Assembly: GCA_005880175.1 (NCBI GenBank)
Contig: VBJR01000047.1
Location: 13,187 to 25,218, forward strand
Direction: 5' to 3'
Source of the DNA: Chloroflexota bacterium
GTDB taxonomy: Bacteria; Chloroflexota; Dormibacteria; Dormibacterales; Dormibacteraceae
Length of the DNA: 12,032 bases
Shown here: one piece after another, positions 8,717 through 12,032 of the stretch
Numbering within the stretch: position 1 is the stretch's first letter
Layout of the letters: each line of letters begins with the position of its first letter
The notes under the pieces: generated by a model
Told to the model about the DNA's origin: nothing
Databases searched by the model: none
Seen by the model: the letters and a program-made list of their open reading frames with translations, nothing else
Position numbers and translations under genes: made by a program

Positions 8717-9846
8717 AGCGTGGAGTCGCTCCGGCCCACGTTGACCGGGGCCCGCGCGCTGGCCCGCGCCAGCGAGCGCTCGCACAGGTCGAGGTACCGG
8801 TCCGTCACGTCGCTCCAACGGTAGTGCTCGGCCACCCGCTCGTGCGCCGCGGCGCCCAGCCGGGCGCGGGCCTCCTGGTCCGGCCACAGGCGGCCGAGCA
8901 GGCCCGCCAGGTCCTCGGGCGTCTGCCAGAGCCTGCCGGCGTCGCCCACCACCTCGCGGTCGCTCCCCGTGTCCCGGGCCAGGACGCAGTTGCCGGCCGC
9001 CATCTGCTCGATCAGCACGGGGTGCGTGCCGCCCACGGTGGCCGCCAGCACGTACAGGCCGGCGTTCGCCGTCAGCTGCTGGTACGCGCGGCCGAAGCGG
9101 TAGCCCGTGAAGACGGTGTTGGCGGGCGCGCCGGTCCGCAGCCCGGCGATGTACTCCTCCTGGTACGGCGCGTCGCCCACGACGACGGCGGGCACGTCGA
9201 GGCCCGCCCGGGCCATGCCCTCGAGGAAGTCGTGGGCGCCGTTCTCGGGAACGAGGCGGCCGACGAAGAGCACGTACCCGCCCGTCTGGAGGCCCAGCTC
9301 GTCGAGCGTCTCGCGGCCGTTGTCGAGGGGCGGATCGGCGCCGTACGCGACCAGCTCCGTCTCGCGGCCGAACCGCTCCCGGTACGAGCGCTGGATCACC
9401 TCCGCGTCGGCCACGAGGAGGCTGCGGCTGCGCGCGGCGATCCGCTCGCACGTGCGCAGGTAGCGAGCCGCCGCGCGGCCCCACTTGGCGCGCTGCCAGT
9501 CGGCGCCGTCCACGTTGAACACGGTGCGCCGGCCGGTGAGCTCGAGCGCCCGGACGACCGGCGCGTTGCCGACGCCCATGCAGATCACCGCGGTCTGGCG
9601 GGGCAGGCGCAGGGCGCTCAGCGCGGTGTGGCTGAGCGTGTCCAGGTGCTTGCTCCGGATCGACGGCAGGTGCACCAGGCGCATGCCGAGGTGGCTCGAC
9701 GCCCGCTCCGCGAAGTGGCCGCGGCGGCAGTACACGATCACCTCGTGCCCGCGCTCGACCATGCGGCGGCCCACCTGCTCCACGCACGTCTCGAACCCGC
9801 TGTAGCTGGCCGGCACCCCCCTGGTACCCAGGAAGGCGATCCTCAT
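8713..9846 (-). CDS. DUF1972-type GT4 glycosyltransferase (rhamnosyltransferase-like)
   Basis: A 377-residue GT-B glycosyltransferase. The N-terminus MRIAFLGTRGVPASYSGFETCVEQVG (1-26) is the DUF1972 signature. NVDGADWQRAKWG (111-123) is the second hallmark of this subfamily, which includes Cps2T-like beta-1,4-rhamnosyltransferases. The C-terminal donor domain starts with YVLFVGRLVPENGAHDFLEG (191-210). It contains VGGTHPVLIEQMAAG (271-285), the subfamily's 'GGTNPSLLEAMA' version of E-x7-E, retaining Glu 280. A rhamnosyl donor would fit RmlB at the left end of the window, but specificity is inferred. The ATG at 9846 matches the family start. An in-frame GTG at 9855 has the better SD (GGGAGGG at 9864-9870, 8-base spacing) and would add only three residues. 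It is the first gene of the three-gene export/polymerisation operon. Confidence 0.92.
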   Translation of the reverse strand: MRIAFLGTRGVPASYSGFETCVEQVGRRMVERGHEVIVYCRRGHFAERASSHLGMRLVHLPSIRSKHLDTLSHTALSALRLPRQTAVICMGVGNAPVVRALELTGRRTVFNVDGADWQRAKWGRAAARYLRTCERIAARSRSLLVADAEVIQRSYRERFGRETELVAYGADPPLDNGRETLDELGLQTGGYVLFVGRLVPENGAHDFLEGMARAGLDVPAVVVGDAPYQEEYIAGLRTGAPANTVFTGYRFGRAYQQLTANAGLYVLAATVGGTHPVLIEQMAAGNCVLARDTGSDREVVGDAGRLWQTPEDLAGLLGRLWPDQEARARLGAAAHERVAEHYRWSDVTDRYLDLCERSLARASARAPVNVGRSDSTL

Positions 9847-9863
9847 CGCGTCCACCCGGTTTT

Positions 9864-9870
9864 CCCTCCC
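9864..9870 (-). promoter_or_regulatory. Ribosome-binding site of the DUF1972 glycosyltransferase
   Basis: GGGAGGG on the minus strand lies 8 bases before an in-frame GTG (9855) and 17 before the ATG at 9846. The ATG has only a GGTGGA at 4-base spacing, so translation may truly begin at the GTG. Confidence 0.55.
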
Positions 9871-9923
9871 GATGCCACGCCCCCCCTCGTGCCCATCCGG
9901 CGACAACCTTACTGGAACTAGAC

Positions 9924-9949
9924 ACTGTCCAGCAGCCGTGCTGGACAGT
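9924..9949. repeat. Perfect 11-bp inverted repeat in divergent promoter region
   Basis: The arms ACTGTCCAGCA (9924-9934) and TGCTGGACAGT (9939-9949) are exact reverse complements around a GCCG centre. The element lies between the divergent starts of the DUF1972 glycosyltransferase operon (about 70 bases away) and the GH10 gene (about 43 bases away). It lies upstream of both genes and has no flanking T-run, which argues against a terminator. An operator for a dimeric regulator, or a 5'-UTR hairpin, is more likely (inference). I do not recognise a known regulator consensus. Confidence 0.75.
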
Positions 9950-9992
9950 CGCCGGGCGGCCGCTCGGCGCCGGCCGTCATCATGGAGTGACG

Positions 9993-11117
9993 TTGTCGCG
10001 TCTCTGGATCGCGCTCGCGGCGCTCCTCCTGCTCACCCTCCCGGTCGCGTGCGGCTCGGACCCGCGGCCGGCGGCGCGGGCCTGGCTCCCGCCCGCGCCG
10101 CAGGCGGCCCCGAGCACCGCCCCGGCGGACGGCCCGACGCTTCGCGCGGCGGCCGCCCGGGACCGGCTGCTGATCGGGACGGCCGTCAACATGGACTACC
10201 TCTATACGGAGCCGGCGTACCGGGCCCCGATCGCCCGCGAGTTCTCGTCGGTGACGCCCGAGAACGTGATGAAGTGGGGGTTCGTGGAGCGGGTGCGGGG
10301 CCAGCTCGACTTCTCCCAGGCGGACGAGCTGGTGGCGTTCGCGCGCGCCCAGGGGCAGCGGGTGCGGGGCCACACCCTGGTGTGGACGGACCAGCTGCCG
10401 GCCTGGCTGACGAGCGGGTCGTTCACGCCCGCCGAGCTCGGCCAGCTGCTCCACCAGCACATCACGGACGAGGTGACGCACTTCCGGGGCAAGGTCGCGC
10501 AGTGGGACGTCGTGAACGAGGCCGTCAACGACGACGGCACCCTGCGCGACACGATGTGGCTGCGCGCGCTGGGGCCGGGCTACGTCGCGGACGCGTTCCG
10601 CTGGGCGCACGAGGCGGACCCGGACGCCGAGCTGTTCTACAACGACTTCGGCATCGAGGGGCTGGGCGTCAAGAGCGACGCGGTGCGGGCGCTGCTCCAG
10701 CAGCTGCGCGCGCAGGGGGTGCGCGTGGACGGGGTGGGGATCCAGGCGCACCTGAGCCTGGCGCTGCCGCTCCCGAACGGCGTGCACGAGAACCTGAGGA
10801 AGTTCAGCGACCTCGGGCTGGCGGCGGAGTTCACCGAGGCGGACGTGCGGGTCCCGCTGCCGGCCGACGCGACGAAGCTGGCGGCGCAGGCGCAAGCGTA
10901 CCGGCTGCTGCTCGACTCCTGCCTGGCGACGCCTCGCTGCACGGGCATGACCGTGTGGGGCTTCTCGGACCACCACTCGTGGATCCCGGGCGCGTACGCC
11001 GGCTTCGGCGCGGCGGACCTGCTGGACGACGCGTACCGGCCCAAGCCGGCGTACGAGGCGCTGCGCTCGGACCTGCTCACGGCCGCCCCGCCGTACCCGG
11101 GCACCCGCTCGGGCTGA
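9993..11117 (+). CDS. GH10 endo-1,4-beta-xylanase-type lipoprotein
   Basis: A 374-residue secreted lipoprotein. A hydrophobic signal peptide ends in PVAC with Cys 20, followed by a Pro/Ala-rich linker to about residue 48. The GH10 domain fills the rest: FSSVTPENVMKWGFVE (84-99), GHTLVWTDQLPAWL (126-139), acid/base Glu 176 in WDVVNEAVND, Asn/Asp in YNDFGIEG, HLSL, nucleophile Glu 282 in AEFTEADVRV, and the C-terminal TVWGFSDHHSWIPG. Both catalytic glutamates are present. The family hydrolyses beta-1,4-xylan with retention of configuration. No carbohydrate-binding module is seen. The TTG at 9993 has GGAG 5 bases upstream; an in-frame GTG at 9987 would add two residues. It is divergent from the glycosyltransferase operon, so it may act on the locus polymer or on plant xylan; the sequence does not decide. 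It ends 15 bases from the convergent DUF4012 gene. Confidence 0.92.
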   Translation: MSRLWIALAALLLLTLPVACGSDPRPAARAWLPPAPQAAPSTAPADGPTLRAAAARDRLLIGTAVNMDYLYTEPAYRAPIAREFSSVTPENVMKWGFVERVRGQLDFSQADELVAFARAQGQRVRGHTLVWTDQLPAWLTSGSFTPAELGQLLHQHITDEVTHFRGKVAQWDVVNEAVNDDGTLRDTMWLRALGPGYVADAFRWAHEADPDAELFYNDFGIEGLGVKSDAVRALLQQLRAQGVRVDGVGIQAHLSLALPLPNGVHENLRKFSDLGLAAEFTEADVRVPLPADATKLAAQAQAYRLLLDSCLATPRCTGMTVWGFSDHHSWIPGAYAGFGAADLLDDAYRPKPAYEALRSDLLTAAPPYPGTRSG

Positions 11118-11132
11118 GGGGGCCGGGCCGGC

Positions 11133-12032
11133 CTACTGGAGGCGGGGCAGCGCCACCTGGGCGATCGCGCCCGCGATCACCGTCACCTTCGCGCCCGGGC
11201 CCAGCTCCACCACCTTGTCCGCAGTAGATCGTGTGGACGCCCGCCGCGTCCTGCGACCACGGCGTGTCCCACGCGTACGTGACCACGAAGTGCGCCGTGT
11301 GGCTGTTCGGGTCCACCTGCACGAGCGCGTTGCCCTCGACCAGCGACGCCCCCTTCGGCGGCGTCACCGACGGCTGCTCGGCCCGCTTCAGGCCCGAGGT
11401 CTGCACGCCCGACGCGGACGCCGGCAGCAGCACCCGCGCGAAGAACGCGTACGGGACGATGTACCACGAGGGTGCGGTGCGCAGGTCGTACGACAGGTCC
11501 TCGGTCAGCACGTGGTGCAGCGTGTTCCCGTTGCGGGTGAGCGCCAGCTGCAGCCTGCGGGTCAGGAACCAGTTCGCCTTGTTGCCGCCGAAGTTCGCCT
11601 CGGCCGGGTACATGAAGTCGTCGTGGCCGTCGGGCACGGCCAGCTCGCCGGCCAGGCCCAGGCGCTGCATCTCCGTCTCGGCGCGGTCGGCCGCGAAGTA
11701 GAGCTGGATGTGGCGGCCGGTGGCGAGCTCGTTGATGACCTGGATCAGCCCGACCCACTGGGCGCTGTCGAGCGACACCACCCGCTGCATCAGCGGCCCC
11801 GCGACCGACGAGATCACCCGCTTGTGCGCGGGGTCCTCGAGGTCCGCCGCCATGATGGTCGGGATCACGTTGTCCTTCGTCAGCGGCACGCCCGACCCGG
11901 GCACCGAGATCGGCCCCGTCACCCCGAGCAGCGCCGCCACCGCGTACAGGTCGATCGAGATGACCCCGTCCACGCCCGTGCCGAAGTCCCGCTGCGCGAA
12001 CCCCATCGCGGCCTTGGCGTCGTCCCGGAAGT
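11133..12032 (-). pseudogene. DUF4012 protein, C-terminal part, frameshifted near 3' end (partial)
   Basis: The 5' end lies beyond the right edge. The visible part begins FRDDAKAAMGFAQRDFGTGVDGVISIDLYAVAALLGVTGPISVPG, which matches DUF4012 proteins: the 'DGVIAID...LL..TGPV.VPG' core, followed by a long Asp-rich region. These are large, mostly actinobacterial surface-associated proteins of unknown function often found near polysaccharide genes. The frame is good down to ...DAAGVHTIYC and then breaks at 11219-11220. Dropping one G gives TIYCDKVVELGPGAKVTVIAGAIAQVALPRLQ, ending at the TAG at 11133, just clear of the GH10 stop. Uncorrected, the frame continues to 11077 through Gly/Pro-rich nonsense and overlaps the GH10 gene antisense. 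Either a sequencing error or a recent mutation explains this. An LCP-like identity is less likely, as no LCP arginine motifs are visible. Confidence 0.75.

Noticed and set aside
9924..9949. Rho-independent terminator or insertion-sequence end at the inverted repeat
   Set aside because: It lies upstream of both flanking genes, has no T-run, and no transposase or target duplication is nearby.
9918..10976. A 352-codon minus-strand open frame opposite the GH10 gene
   Set aside because: Antisense to a gene with intact GH10 catalytic motifs, and Arg/His/Val-biased composition.

Overview
The window is uniformly GC-rich DNA, with G or C at nearly every third codon position, and frequent GTG and TTG starts. 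It codes densely for a cell-surface polysaccharide (exopolysaccharide or O-antigen-like) locus. Lipoprotein signals, a possible leaderless start, a GH10 lipoprotein and a DUF4012 protein together suggest an actinobacterium-like organism (Actinomycetota, possibly a soil lineage). A high-GC Chloroflexota-type bacterium cannot be excluded, and the window holds no rRNA or other marker gene to settle it.

Layout. (1) Positions 1-5354, minus strand: an apparent operon read right to left. It encodes an SGNH/GDSL lipoprotein, a beta-propeller lipoprotein, a multi-pass GT-C-like membrane protein, a GT4 glycosyltransferase (TTG start) and the N-terminal part of RmlB (dTDP-glucose 4,6-dehydratase), which runs off the left edge. 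(2) Positions 5477-6121, plus strand: a hexapeptide-repeat O-acyltransferase, divergent from the SGNH gene. (3) Positions 6248-9846, minus strand: a tightly coupled trio of a DUF1972-type (rhamnosyl-like) glycosyltransferase, an O-antigen polymerase/ligase (Wzy-like) and a Wzx-like flippase. Both junctions are 4-base GTGA overlaps. The flippase carries a one-base frameshift near its 3' end. (4) Positions 9993-11117, plus strand: a GH10 endo-xylanase-type lipoprotein, separated from the trio by a 137-bp divergent region holding a perfect 11-bp-arm inverted repeat. (5) Positions 11133-12032, minus strand: the C-terminal part of a DUF4012 protein, also with a one-base frameshift near its 3' end.

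How the genes could work together (inference). RmlB supplies a dTDP-4-keto-6-deoxy sugar, probably on the way to dTDP-rhamnose. The DUF1972 and GT4 enzymes build a lipid-linked repeat unit, the flippase exports it and the Wzy-like protein polymerises it. The acyltransferase, GT-C protein and SGNH lipoprotein are candidates for decorating or trimming it. The GH10 lipoprotein could cleave the polymer or an environmental xylan. The propeller lipoprotein and the DUF4012 protein have no assigned role.

The clearest anomalies are the two single-base frameshifts, the inverted repeat between divergent genes, and the co-transcription of two lipoproteins with a GT-C protein. I saw no tRNA, rRNA, CRISPR array, insertion sequence or prophage signal.
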